Shown here piece after piece: positions 53,117 to 62,128 of a DNA stretch of 64,000 nucleotides (positions are counted from its first letter, which is position 1; each line of letters starts with the position of its first letter). The position numbers and the translations under genes were made by a program. Origin of the DNA: Vulcanimicrobiia bacterium (GTDB lineage: Bacteria; Vulcanimicrobiota; Vulcanimicrobiia; Vulcanimicrobiales; Vulcanimicrobiaceae); contig JAICWY010000004.1 in assembly GCA_025934645.1 (NCBI GenBank), positions 1 through 64,000 on the forward strand. Reading direction: 5' to 3'. The notes under the pieces are model-generated. The model was not told where the DNA came from, did no database searches, and was given only the letters and a program-made list of their open reading frames with translations.

Positions 53117-54496
53117 TTAGCGCGAGGGCGGTACGGTATTCGGATAAATCACGTGCGGCGTGATGAGGAACACCACCTCGTCACGCTCGTGCGTGCGCTC
53201 GCGGTTCCGGAAAATCTTTCCAATCACCGGAATATCGGAGAGCCCGGGCAGTTTTGAAACCGTCTGCGTGTCGACCTCGCGCAAGAGCCCGCCGAGCACG
53301 ATAGTTTGGTTATCGCCGACACGCAGTGTCGAGTCTATTTTCCTGTTCGCGATAACCGGATATCCGCCGACGAACCCTTGAATCGCGCTATACTCGGGAT
53401 GCATGTCCGCCGTCACGCTTCCATCGGAGCCGATCGTGGGAGTAAGGCGCAGCTTCACGCCGATGTCGACGAACTGCACTTGCTGGCTGCCCAGACGCGC
53501 GTCGTAATAGATGACCGGGTACGTTTGACCGATGAGCAGATCCGCTTCTTTGTTATTCAGCGTGACCAGCTTTGGCGTCGCCAAGATCTCCGCGCGTCCT
53601 TCGCTGACCAACGCGTTGAGCCGCGCATTAATCGCGATCGAATTGCGGGCGAACGCATACGTACCCGCACCGGATATCGGCTGTCCTGACAGATCGTAGC
53701 CGCCGAACTGGACGCCGACGTCGCTCTGCTCGTTGACGGGCTGCAGATCCGCCACGCGCACCTCGAAGAGCACTTGCGGGCTGGGCATGTCCATGCTTTT
53801 GACGAACTGCGAGGCGGCGCGTTGAACTTCGTCGTTCCCCGTCACGACGATTGCGTTCTGCCGGTCATCCGCCGCATAGGTGCCGTCGGGAAGAACGCCT
53901 TTGAGATTTGGCACCAGATCCGACGGCTTGATATACCGCAGCGCGTACACGTGCGCGAGGTTCCGGGTACCGTCGCCGTACGCCGGCGCGTCCAGCGCTG
54001 CGGTCAGCCGGCGCGCGCGATCGACCGTCTGCGCGTTGCCGGTCACGATGACGCTTGCGGTGCGCTTGTCCGGCACGATTACCGTGCCGTCCGGCAATCC
54101 GAGCGCGAGCGCTTTCGCAACGTCATCCGGGACAGCGTGCACGAGCGGAAACACGGCTGTTAGCGAACCGCGCGGATCGTCCATATCGGCATACCGCCGG
54201 TTCATCAGCGCGCCGGATCCGACGATCAGCACGCTGCCTTCTCTGCGGACTTGCAGATCGTGGGCGCGAGCAAGCACGGTGAGTGCCTCGTCGAGCGTTA
54301 CACCGTGCAGGTGCAACGTCACGCGTTCGGGTTTCAGTGAGTCGTCCGCAATGACGTTCGAACCCGATTCGGCCGCGAGCAGTGCGATCACGTCGGGTAA
54401 CGCGGCGTCGTGCACGTCGAGTGACATCCGTGGGGTCTCCGCAGCGGCGGGCACCGCAAGCAGCAACGCCAAGACCAATGCGATGCAGATTTTCAT
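53117..54496 (-). CDS. pilQ: Type IV pilus secretin PilQ-like
   Basis: Outer-membrane secretin through which the pilus exits. 459 residues: a signal peptide (LVLALLLAVPAAA), one STN-type and two secretin N domains (AVPDDVAKALALGLPDG; VYALRYIKPSDLVPNLKGVLPDG), then the secretin core with VTLNNKEADLLIGQTYPV and the final LPGLSDIPVIGKIFRNRE and VFLITPHVI. Smaller than E. coli-type PilQ and without AMIN domains. Last gene of the pilus operon; overlaps pilP by 4 nt. Confidence 0.93.
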   Translation of the reverse strand: MKICIALVLALLLAVPAAAETPRMSLDVHDAALPDVIALLAAESGSNVIADDSLKPERVTLHLHGVTLDEALTVLARAHDLQVRREGSVLIVGSGALMNRRYADMDDPRGSLTAVFPLVHAVPDDVAKALALGLPDGTVIVPDKRTASVIVTGNAQTVDRARRLTAALDAPAYGDGTRNLAHVYALRYIKPSDLVPNLKGVLPDGTYAADDRQNAIVVTGNDEVQRAASQFVKSMDMPSPQVLFEVRVADLQPVNEQSDVGVQFGGYDLSGQPISGAGTYAFARNSIAINARLNALVSEGRAEILATPKLVTLNNKEADLLIGQTYPVIYYDARLGSQQVQFVDIGVKLRLTPTIGSDGSVTADMHPEYSAIQGFVGGYPVIANRKIDSTLRVGDNQTIVLGGLLREVDTQTVSKLPGLSDIPVIGKIFRNRERTHERDEVVFLITPHVIYPNTVPPSR

Positions 54497-54975
54497 TTCT
54501 GCGCGTTTCCGATCCCGATGAAGGCGCCGTTGCGCAGCATTATGCCGCTGGGAAGCACCGCGCGTACGACGGAGCCTCCCAAAGCATCGCCGGCGTGGAT
54601 GACGCGAACGCCGCCGTTTTCTTCAACCAGCGCACGCGCATCTGCGCCTTGAACGATCGCCGTTACTCGCACCGTTGCGGCCGGAATCGGGATACCGGTT
54701 GACGCGCCTTGCACCACGCGCATGCCGGTCACGTCACGACTTGCTGCGCGTTGCGGCAAGGCAAACGGATCGCGGACAGGCCCGAGGCGCGGATAGGGTT
54801 GAAGGGCGCCCACGCGTGCCGCTTCCGAGCCGAACCGCCGATCGAATTGAACGCGCTGTGCCCTTGCTTCGAAAGACGAGCGGCCCGCGAGCGGCATCAA
54901 AACGGCGGGGATCGCGAGAAATATCGCCGAGGCGCATAACAATGCGCGCCGCGCCATATCACCGATCGGACGCAT
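54493..54975 (-). CDS. pilP: PilP-like pilus protein
   Basis: 160 residues from ATG 54975, with AAGGGA 8 nt ahead. One membrane segment (ALLCASAIFLAIPAVLMPLAG) is followed by a periplasmic RDPFALPQ motif and a beta domain near the end (VTAIVQGADARALVEENGG, VRAVLPSGIMLRNG), as in PilP or GspC homology regions. It differs from proteobacterial PilP by having a helix rather than a lipobox. Links PilO to the secretin. Confidence 0.75.
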   Translation of the reverse strand: MRPIGDMARRALLCASAIFLAIPAVLMPLAGRSSFEARAQRVQFDRRFGSEAARVGALQPYPRLGPVRDPFALPQRAASRDVTGMRVVQGASTGIPIPAATVRVTAIVQGADARALVEENGGVRVIHAGDALGGSVVRAVLPSGIMLRNGAFIGIGNAQK

Positions 54976-55546
54976 CGCTTTTCCCTTCATGAGCACGCGG
55001 TGTGAAACGGTACATCATCGCATCGATCACGGCGTCCAACATGGGCTCGACGCGCGTGCGGCGTTTTCCCGACGGAGCGAGCTGCGTGCGCCGGATCTCG
55101 AGCAGAGGCGTACGTTCCGACACGTCGATCAGGAATGCGAGCAGATCGCGGAACTGTCCCCGTACGCGGAGCGTTACCGGCACGGCTAAAAGCCCTGGTG
55201 TCCGGATGGATGTCGTCACTGCGGCCGGCGCCACCGCGGCCACCGTGGCGCGATGCGCGCGGGCCTGCCGCTCCAACGCTTCGAGCACTGCGGCCGTTGC
55301 CGACGGCAGCGACGCTCCTGCGCCGAAACGCTTTAAATCCGCCTCGGCGGCATCGCGCGCGGCGCGCAAACGGCCTGCTTCGCGTACGGTTCGTTCGTTG
55401 GCGGAGGTCATCGCGTAGAGCGATTCAACCGAGGTTTGCGCGCGGGCGATGCGCCGCTCGAAGTGATGCTGCACGTACCAGCACGCCCCGATCGCTAAAA
55501 GCGCGGACGCCGTCCACAGCGCGCGCATCGTATTGCAACGCTTCAC
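54959..55546 (-). CDS. pilO: PilO-like pilus assembly protein
   Basis: 195 residues: one membrane helix (LWTASALLAIGACWYVQHH), a coiled coil, and a ferredoxin-like domain (VTLRVRGQFRDLLAFLIDVSERTPLLEIRRTQL), the typical PilO pattern. Its GTG overlaps the pilN stop as GTGA. Confidence 0.85.
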   Translation of the reverse strand: MKRCNTMRALWTASALLAIGACWYVQHHFERRIARAQTSVESLYAMTSANERTVREAGRLRAARDAAEADLKRFGAGASLPSATAAVLEALERQARAHRATVAAVAPAAVTTSIRTPGLLAVPVTLRVRGQFRDLLAFLIDVSERTPLLEIRRTQLAPSGKRRTRVEPMLDAVIDAMMYRFTPRAHEGKSDASDR

Positions 55547-56103
55547 CGGCCGGCTCGACGCAGCCGTACCGTGTAGAGCATCTTCTCCACGCTGTTCGCG
55601 CCGTCGTCCAGTGTAGTGCTTTCCAAGGCCGGTTCGCCTAACCCGCGGCTGCGCTCGATGCCGCGTAGCACGGCGCCGACCGCCGGCAGCCCGGACGCGC
55701 GGCCTTCGAGCACGATATCCTCACCGTCGTACGCTATCGAGGTAAGCCATGCGTGCGACGGCAGCGCGTTTGCAATGCCGGCAAGGCGTTCGGCGTTGCG
55801 GTATCCGGATACCGTCATACGCCGCACGCGATCGTCCAATTCAATGATCTCGCGAATGCGCCGCAATTCGATCCCGGCGGATTGCAACTGCGTGCGGCTC
55901 TGCTCGTACCGCGCGCGGTACGCCGACTCCATCGCCAGGGACGAGTGCAACCGGCTCTCTTCGATCCCGCACGCACCCGCCGTGGCGAGCAGTACGCCGC
56001 ACAGTGCAGCCGCCGGCGCGTAAAACTCCGGCGGCATGCGCCATTGGGCGACTTTGCGAATAAGCGCCGGTTGCGCGGCATGCAGAAAATCAAACGAAAT
56101 CAC
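55543..56103 (-). CDS. pilN: PilN-like pilus assembly protein
   Basis: 186 residues from GTG 56103, overlapping the pilM stop as GTGA. The short cytoplasmic N-terminus (ISFDFLHA) takes the place of the INLLP peptide that binds PilM. One helix follows (YAPAAALCGVLLATAGAC), then a coiled coil and WLTSIAYDGEDIVLEGRASG. Fits between pilM and pilO. Confidence 0.85.
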   Translation of the reverse strand: MISFDFLHAAQPALIRKVAQWRMPPEFYAPAAALCGVLLATAGACGIEESRLHSSLAMESAYRARYEQSRTQLQSAGIELRRIREIIELDDRVRRMTVSGYRNAERLAGIANALPSHAWLTSIAYDGEDIVLEGRASGLPAVGAVLRGIERSRGLGEPALESTTLDDGANSVEKMLYTVRLRRAGR

Positions 56104-57038
56104 GGTCTGCTCCAGAGCGAGAGTCCGGCGGCGAGCGTCCAATCGGGTGCGCCGGATCGCATCACGTCCTCGGGATAGCTATCGCCGCGCAACACCTCGC
56201 ACACGGGTATCTCGAAAAACGCGCCCGTTGACGACTCCAGATCCGATGCCAGGCCCGGAAGGCGCGCGCCGTTCCCCGTCAGCGCAATGCGGGCGATGTC
56301 GTGTGTCCGGCGCGCTTGCGAAACCAGCGCCGTAATATCGGCAGCCAAAGCCGCGCGAGCGCGTTCGCCCGCGCCCGCCGTTCCTAGAATCCGTTTGCGC
56401 TTTTCGGCGGTGCGCTCGTCGATAGACAACTCACGCTCGATAGCGCGCGTCACGTCGGCACCGCCGTTGAAGGCCTGAAGCGTCACAGGCGCATGCGTTG
56501 TCCGCACGTGTAAGCTACTTCGTTGGTGCCCCACGTCGAGAATGGCGTCGTACGCGGGTAACGCGCGCAACAGCGCGCAGGCTTCATGATCGATCGCGAG
56601 CGGTCGAAGGCGAGCGCCGCGCAACACGTGCACTCTCGTGAAGACCGCATTTTGCCGCGCAACGCCCACGGCCCACAGATTGGCGGGCCGTTCCACTGCG
56701 TGCACGCGCACGACGGCCTCTTCTACGGGAAAATCCACGAATCGCTGCGCTTCGAAACGGGCAGATCGCTCGCGCTCGGCCGCCGGCATCTTGGGAAACG
56801 GCACCGGACGCATAACGGCATCCGGCTCGCCTAGCGCGCACACGCACCGGCGTTCCTTCGTGCCGAGTTCACGCACTGCATCGTCGATGAGCGCACACAA
56901 ATAACTCGCTTCCAAGGACGCGATATCGCGGACCGCAACCGCTCGAACGCGCGGACCGGCCGGCGTCATCTCCGCTTCTGCTACGCGGATGCGCGTCGTT
57001 CCGATATCCACCCCGAGCGGCAACCGTGCGCGCTTCAT
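56100..57038 (-). CDS. pilM: PilM-like cytoplasmic pilus ATPase fold
   Basis: 312 residues with an actin-like start LPLGVDIGTTRIRVAEAE. FPKMPAAERERSARFEAQRF and LTGNGARLPGLASDLES match PilM. The ATG at 57038 overlaps the pilD stop. Forms the ring under PilN-PilO. Confidence 0.88.
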   Translation of the reverse strand: MKRARLPLGVDIGTTRIRVAEAEMTPAGPRVRAVAVRDIASLEASYLCALIDDAVRELGTKERRCVCALGEPDAVMRPVPFPKMPAAERERSARFEAQRFVDFPVEEAVVRVHAVERPANLWAVGVARQNAVFTRVHVLRGARLRPLAIDHEACALLRALPAYDAILDVGHQRSSLHVRTTHAPVTLQAFNGGADVTRAIERELSIDERTAEKRKRILGTAGAGERARAALAADITALVSQARRTHDIARIALTGNGARLPGLASDLESSTGAFFEIPVCEVLRGDSYPEDVMRSGAPDWTLAAGLSLWSRP

Positions 57039-57646
57039 GCAGCCTGCCATGCAACGGCGGCAATCGTACCGGCGGCCAAGTACGGTGCGAAGCGCATCTC
57101 GGAGCCGCGCTGCATGCGCTGCAGCATAAGGCACGCAATGCCGGCCAGCGCTCCGGCTACGAACGCGATGCCCAGTGCGTACAGCGAACCGCGAACGCCC
57201 AGGCCGGCGCCGATGCACGCAGCAAGTTTTGCGTCTCCCAGGCCGATGCCGCGGCCTTGCGTCGCCGCATAAATTGCGAGTATTGCCCCGGCGGCGCACA
57301 ACGCACCAAGAATGGACGGCGCGAAATGGCCGTAAAGCCAACTTGCCGGGAGCAGCAAGCCGAGCGCCGGCAGCGTCACCGCATCGAAGACGAACCCATT
57401 CGCCGCATCCGTCGCGGCGCAAACGGCTACAGCCGCTGCAACGATTGCAAAGGTTGCCGCATCAGCAAGAAACGGATGCGTTACGAAGACTGCGCCGCCG
57501 GCGCTGATGCCTGCGAGTAAGAGCAGCGCGGGCGTTCGTTCGTGCAGATGTAACCGTATTCCGCAACGCCGCGCCCCGAGCGTCGCGCAGACGGCAAATG
57601 CGCAAACGGCTCCCGCTTCCACAACGCAAAACACCGGTGCGGTCAT
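57035..57646 (-). CDS. pilD: Prepilin peptidase (type IV leader peptidase), short form
   Basis: An aspartate protease of the inner membrane that trims prepilin. The two aspartates are D80 (AATDAANG) and D138 (GLGDAKL). 203 residues with about six helices. The N-terminal methyltransferase domain with four cysteines found in most PilD is absent, so methylation of pilin may not occur. ATG 57646 overlaps the TPR gene end. Confidence 0.88.
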   Translation of the reverse strand: MTAPVFCVVEAGAVCAFAVCATLGARRCGIRLHLHERTPALLLLAGISAGGAVFVTHPFLADAATFAIVAAAVAVCAATDAANGFVFDAVTLPALGLLLPASWLYGHFAPSILGALCAAGAILAIYAATQGRGIGLGDAKLAACIGAGLGVRGSLYALGIAFVAGALAGIACLMLQRMQRGSEMRFAPYLAAGTIAAVAWQAA

Positions 57647-58080
57647 CGGTTTCCTCGCGCGATCGCCGCAAATGCGGATGTCTGCGCATCGTGCGATACG
57701 CCGGCGGCGCGTTCCAGGTCTCGAGCCGCGAGCACGCGCCGCCCAAGCATGAGTTCGCACAACGCGCGATCCTGCAATACCGCAACGTCGCGGGGATGCT
57801 GCGACAAATAGCCGTTCGCGCGCTGCAGCACGCTGTAGAGCGTACCTGCGCTCCTGTGTTGCAGCGCCGTAAAAAGCACGCGATCGAGGGCCGCGCCATT
57901 CGAAGGATCGAGGGAAAGCGCGTGCCGGTACTTCACGAGCGCACCCGCCATATCGCCGCGAGAAAGCAGATCGTCGCCGCGCAGCATGATGCCCGTCGAG
58001 ATTTGCGTCCGGAAGAGCATTGCAGAGACGCCTATCGCCAACAGCACGATAGTCAATTCACGCGCACGCGATTTTTTCAC
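57643..58080 (-). CDS. Membrane-anchored TPR protein in the pilus operon
   Basis: 145 residues from GTG 58080, overlapping the CcdA-like gene as GTGA. One helix (LTIVLLAIGVSAMLFR) and then about three tetratricopeptide units (GDDLLSRGDMAGALVKYRHALSLDPSNGAAL; LQDRALCELMLGRRVLAARDLERAAG). It could fill the role of PilF/PilW or be a lineage-specific scaffold. Confidence 0.75.
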   Translation of the reverse strand: MKKSRARELTIVLLAIGVSAMLFRTQISTGIMLRGDDLLSRGDMAGALVKYRHALSLDPSNGAALDRVLFTALQHRSAGTLYSVLQRANGYLSQHPRDVAVLQDRALCELMLGRRVLAARDLERAAGVSHDAQTSAFAAIARGNR

Positions 58081-58685
58081 GCGAGCACCGCATAATAGCC
58101 GGCAAGCGCGAGCATGACGCCGGAGGTCACGAGCGCGGTGGCCCGCGCCGTCGCGAGCGCGGTAAATGCTGCAGCGCATTTTTGCGCCGCACCCGCAAGT
58201 CCGAGGAGAGGCAACGCATGGCCCGCCGCGTAGCACCCGAGCAACAGCGCCGCATGCGCAACCGTGCCGTTCGCGGCGGCGTAGGCGGTTAGCGCGAAAA
58301 TCACCGGCGTGCAGCACGGCGAGACGACGAGCGCCAAGGAAACGCCGAGCAGCAGTGCGGCGCCCGCGCTTGCTGCCGGACGGGTCGAGCACCGATCGCG
58401 GCATGTGCGCCGCACAAACGGCTCGAGCGCAGATGCCGCAAACGCGCAAGCGATTCCGGCATAAAGCAAATGCGAATACTGCAAGGCGCTTTGAAAGATC
58501 CAGGCCGTTGCGGCAAACGATGCGTAGCCAAGCACTAAACCGCCGCTGAACGCCGCAGCGAGCTTCATCGCTTCGGCCGGGGTTTTTCCGGAAGTGAGCC
58601 CCGCGACAGCGGCGAACCGCGGCGCCACGCATGGGCCTGCTGCGGTCAATACACCCGCGGTAAATGCGCCTACAGCATCGAACAT
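58077..58685 (-). CDS. CcdA/DsbD-like thiol-disulfide membrane transporter
   Basis: 202 residues, about six helices. Cysteines in the first and fourth helix, C19 (AAGPCVAPR) and C124 (VSPCCTPV), match the pair that carries reductant in CcdA. There are extra C95 and C99 in a loop. It sits between the pilin and TPR genes, within 2 bp of the pilin stop. The pilin has two Cys, so a role in its disulfide is likely but unproven. Confidence 0.85.
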   Translation of the reverse strand: MFDAVGAFTAGVLTAAGPCVAPRFAAVAGLTSGKTPAEAMKLAAAFSGGLVLGYASFAATAWIFQSALQYSHLLYAGIACAFAASALEPFVRRTCRDRCSTRPAASAGAALLLGVSLALVVSPCCTPVIFALTAYAAANGTVAHAALLLGCYAAGHALPLLGLAGAAQKCAAAFTALATARATALVTSGVMLALAGYYAVLA

Positions 58686-58687
58686 CG

Positions 58688-59167
58688 TTATTGGTTCTGC
58701 GCGGATACGGTCGTGAAGCCGGCTTGGTTATCGAACTTGATGTGCGTGTTCGCGGTCGTGCCGCCCGCGATTTTGGCGAGCGTTCCCGGATCGTGCGTAC
58801 CGGGACACCAAATTTGATATCCGGCGACGCCGCCGTTGCCGGCGTTGCTTTGCGTCTTCACCGTGTACGATCCGGGGCCCGCGGGGTCGGCCGGCGTTTG
58901 ATTGAGATAGCCCGTCAATCCAAGCGTTTCCACGTTGGTAGGCGTCGACGCCGCCGGATAGCTTCCGGTATCGGTGTAATACAGCTCGAGCGCCGTCGCA
59001 ATCATTTTGATGTTTCCCATGCACGCCGCCGTTTGCGTTTGTGCGCGGGCCCGCGTGAAGTTCGGTACCAGAATTGCGGCTAGGATGGCGATGATGGCTA
59101 CGACGACCATCATTTCGAGCAGCGTAAACCCGCGCTGACTCTCGTTCTTCGGCTTCGATCCGTTCAT
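58688..59167 (-). CDS. pilA: Type IV major pilin, PilA-like
   Basis: 159-residue prepilin. Cleavage at G13-F14 (QRGFTLLEMMVVVAIIAILAAI) leaves Phe at +1 and Glu18 at +5. C49 and C121 could form a disulfide. The C-terminal part is rich in Gly, Thr and Asn, as in other pilins. The single pilin gene in the operon: no minor pilin genes are near. Confidence 0.93.
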   Translation of the reverse strand: MNGSKPKNESQRGFTLLEMMVVVAIIAILAAILVPNFTRARAQTQTAACMGNIKMIATALELYYTDTGSYPAASTPTNVETLGLTGYLNQTPADPAGPGSYTVKTQSNAGNGGVAGYQIWCPGTHDPGTLAKIAGGTTANTHIKFDNQAGFTTVSAQNQ

Positions 59168-59186
59168 CAGATCGGATAGTGCCCGG

Positions 59187-59831
59187 TCACGCGCTTTTGA
59201 CGACCCGCTGCAACTGCATTTTTTTCAACGCGGTCCGATGCAAACGTGAAATATGTCTGCGCGAATACCCCAGACGCTGTGCGAGCTCCATTTGACTGTA
59301 CCCGCTGTATACAGCGAGCACGATCTTGCGCTCCACTTCCGAAAGCCGGCGCAGCGCGTCGTCGATGAATATGCGATCGTCGCGGTCGTCGAGCGTATAG
59401 CTGCACGGACGCAATTGATGCGGTTGCAGCGTTTCGATCGACTCCGGCACGGCGCCCTCGCGATAGCGCACGACTTCGTCGATTTCGGCGAGCGTCGCGC
59501 CCGTCGCGTCCGCGAGTTCCGCGCGCGAGGGCTCGCGCCCCAATTCGGCTATCAACCGGTCCGCCGCGTTTTGACAGCGACGTTCGAGCGCCCGAAGCCG
59601 GCGCGGTGCACGCACGAGCCGCTCGTGATCGCGCACGTAATGCATTAATTCGCCAACGACGAATAGCCATGCAAAGGCTTCGAACGGCGTCTGCAATTCC
59701 GGATCATAGCGATCGCAGGCCTTCAGCAATCCGATGGCCGCAATCTGCTCGATATCGGCGCGCTCGAATCCGGGGCGGCGGAACTTTCTTCCGGCACGCG
59801 CGCAAAGGTAATGATATTCTTCGAAAAGCAT
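59187..59831 (-). CDS. RNA polymerase sigma-70-family factor inside the pilus operon
   Basis: 214 residues. Region 2: ADIEQIAAIGLLKACDRYDP with FEAFAWLFVVGELMHYVRDH; region 3: ELGREPSRAELADATGATLAEID; region 4: LSEVERKIVLAVYSGYSQMELAQRLGYSRRHISRLH. No region 1, so group 3, close to SigB/SigF. Its ATG overlaps the pilC stop as TGATG and pilA starts 20 bp after it, so it is made with the pilus. It may feed back on pilA or drive other genes. No anti-sigma gene is next to it. Confidence 0.9.
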   Translation of the reverse strand: MLFEEYHYLCARAGRKFRRPGFERADIEQIAAIGLLKACDRYDPELQTPFEAFAWLFVVGELMHYVRDHERLVRAPRRLRALERRCQNAADRLIAELGREPSRAELADATGATLAEIDEVVRYREGAVPESIETLQPHQLRPCSYTLDDRDDRIFIDDALRRLSEVERKIVLAVYSGYSQMELAQRLGYSRRHISRLHRTALKKMQLQRVVKSA

Positions 59832-61048
59832 CACTTCATATTCCCGATCAGCGTGTAGAGCGGAATGAAAATGGACGAAACGATAAACGCTACGGCTCCG
59901 CCGAGCAACAGAATCATCGCGGGCTCCAGCATCGAACCCAGCGCGGAAAGCGCGGCCTCGAGGTCGGCCTCGTAATACTCGGCTACGCGCAGCAACATCG
60001 CATCGATGCAACCCGTCTCTTCACCGACGCGAACCATCTGAACGAACAAAGGATCGAAGAGCCGCGATGCGGACAGCGGCGAATGCAGCGATGAGCCGCC
60101 CGAAAGCGCCTCCTGTACTTGCGCAATGCAACCCCTGAGCGGCCCGCCGGCAACGCGCGACACACTCTCCAGAGCGCTGGTCATCGCTACGCCCGACTGC
60201 AAGAGCGAGCCGAGCGTGCGAGCGAACCTCGCGCCATGGGCTTTACGCACGATCGCGCCGGTAACCGGCAGTTTCCATGAAACCGCTTCAAGCAATGCCG
60301 CGCCCTGGGGCGTCGCGCGTACGGCATAAGCGGCGAGCGCAAACGCTGCTGCTGCAGCCGCCGCGAAAAGCATTGCGAGGGGCGAGCGCAGCGCAGTTCC
60401 GATGGAGACCAAGATGACCGTCGCTGCTGGGAGCGGCACGCGCATTTGCGCGTAAAGCGATTCGAACATCGGCACGATCGAGACGAGCAGAAACGTAATT
60501 AAGGCCAGGGCTGCTACGGCCACGACGGCCGGATAAGCCAGCGAGGCCGCGACCCGCTTTCGAACTGCGCTTTCGCGCTCCAAAAGCGTTGCAAGCCGTT
60601 CCAACACCTGCTCGAGCGTGCCGCCCGCCTCGCCCGCCGCGATCATTGCAGCGTACAGCGGCGGAAATTCTTTAGGATGCTGGCCGAACGCTTCGCTCAG
60701 CGAGTGACCGCTTTCGATGGCGGTTTCGACCGACGTCAATGCTTCGCCCAAACGCCTGTTACCGCACTGATCGCGAAGCACCGCGATTGCGCTTCGCAGG
60801 GGAACGCCTGCGGCGGCGAGCGTTGCAAGGGCGCGAAACTGCGGCGCGAGGCGCGCGCGTGAAAGCGTGCCGCCTTGCAACGCCGCCGCCACCGTTGCCG
60901 CCGGCGTTCCCGCGCACGATAGCGAAGTTACGAAAACCGCGCGCGTACGCAGCATGGCCAGGGCGCCGCTGTGAGACTTTGCTTCTATCGATCCGCGCAA
61001 AAGCTCACCTTGCGCGCTGCGCGCGGTGTAGTAGTAGAGGCTGCTCAT
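59831..61048 (-). CDS. pilC: Pilus platform protein PilC
   Basis: 405 residues, type II secretion F-family: two repeated domains with LATLLERESAVRKRVAASLAYPAVV and MVRVGEETGCIDAMLLRVAEYYE, and three membrane helices. The inner-membrane base that PilB and PilT act upon. Follows pilT by one base. Confidence 0.95.
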   Translation of the reverse strand: MSSLYYYTARSAQGELLRGSIEAKSHSGALAMLRTRAVFVTSLSCAGTPAATVAAALQGGTLSRARLAPQFRALATLAAAGVPLRSAIAVLRDQCGNRRLGEALTSVETAIESGHSLSEAFGQHPKEFPPLYAAMIAAGEAGGTLEQVLERLATLLERESAVRKRVAASLAYPAVVAVAALALITFLLVSIVPMFESLYAQMRVPLPAATVILVSIGTALRSPLAMLFAAAAAAAFALAAYAVRATPQGAALLEAVSWKLPVTGAIVRKAHGARFARTLGSLLQSGVAMTSALESVSRVAGGPLRGCIAQVQEALSGGSSLHSPLSASRLFDPLFVQMVRVGEETGCIDAMLLRVAEYYEADLEAALSALGSMLEPAMILLLGGAVAFIVSSIFIPLYTLIGNMK

Positions 61049-62128
61049 CTATGCGTGGTTCGCGGGGCCTTCGACTTCGTGCGGGCGAGCCGTAGCCGCG
61101 CGCGCATCGGCAAGGCAGACTTCACCCCGCATGACGAGTTCTGAAAGCGCCGATTCCAGCGTCTGCATGCCGGCGGACCGCGACGTGCTCAAGATATTAC
61201 GCAAGTGATGTATTTTTCCGTCGCGGATGACATTACGTACGGCATCGCTGGCGACCAAAACTTCGGCAGCGCTTCGCCGCCCGCTTCCGCACGCGCGCGG
61301 TATCAGGCGGACTCCGGCGATTCCAACCAACGTTTGCGCGATTTGGGCACGCACGCGATCCTGCGCCGAGGCGGGGAACGCCGAGGCAATGCGATCCACC
61401 GCCTGTGCGGTATCGCCGGTGTGGAGGGTCGCGAAGACCAAATGCCCGGTCTCCGCAGCGGTAAGCGCGGCGTGCATCGTCTCCGTGTCGCGCATCTCAC
61501 CGAGAAGAATGACATCCGGATCGCTTCGCAGCGCGCCGTAGATCGCGTCGGCGAAGGACGGCACATCGCGTCCCACTTCACGCTGCGTTACGATGCAGCG
61601 CCGCTGGGCGTGCACGAATTCGATCGGGTCCTCAATCGTGAGGATGTGCGCTGCCCGCGAGCGGTTAATCCGATCCGTCATCGCGGCAAGCGCCGTGGAT
61701 TTTCCGCTACCCGTCGGTCCGGTAACGATTACCAGTCCCTGCGGGTGCTCCGTAAAGGCGCTCACGGCAGGCGGCAGATGCAGCGTTTCAAGCGCGGGAA
61801 TGTCGACCGGAAGCAGACGCAGCGCGAGCGAGACGCCGTTTGCCGTGCGGTATGCATGAACGCGAAGATTGCACGAACCGCCCGGATTTCGGCTCTCCGT
61901 TGCATCGCCGGCACGCGTAAGCCGTTCTTGCGCTGCAGGGTCCAGTAGCGATTGCGCAAGCGTCTGCGTTTCATCCGCGTCGAGAGGCGAAGCGTCCACC
62001 ACGTGCAGTTCGCCATCGACGCGGAACGCGGGCGGCGCGCCGGGGCGTACGTGAATATCCGACGCGTTGCGCGCGTGCGCGACGCGCAGTAATTCTTCGA
62101 AACGCGCCGCCGCGAGGACGGAACTCAA
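61049..62128 (-). CDS. pilT: Pilus retraction ATPase PilT
   Basis: 359 residues; Walker A GPTGSGKST, Asp box RSDPDVILLGEMRD, His box ATLHTGDTAQAVDR, and near the end AVRNVIRDGKIHHL, the PilT mark that tells it from PilB. Overlaps pilB by 4 nt. Confidence 0.95.
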   Translation of the reverse strand: MSSVLAAARFEELLRVAHARNASDIHVRPGAPPAFRVDGELHVVDASPLDADETQTLAQSLLDPAAQERLTRAGDATESRNPGGSCNLRVHAYRTANGVSLALRLLPVDIPALETLHLPPAVSAFTEHPQGLVIVTGPTGSGKSTALAAMTDRINRSRAAHILTIEDPIEFVHAQRRCIVTQREVGRDVPSFADAIYGALRSDPDVILLGEMRDTETMHAALTAAETGHLVFATLHTGDTAQAVDRIASAFPASAQDRVRAQIAQTLVGIAGVRLIPRACGSGRRSAAEVLVASDAVRNVIRDGKIHHLRNILSTSRSAGMQTLESALSELVMRGEVCLADARAATARPHEVEGPANHA

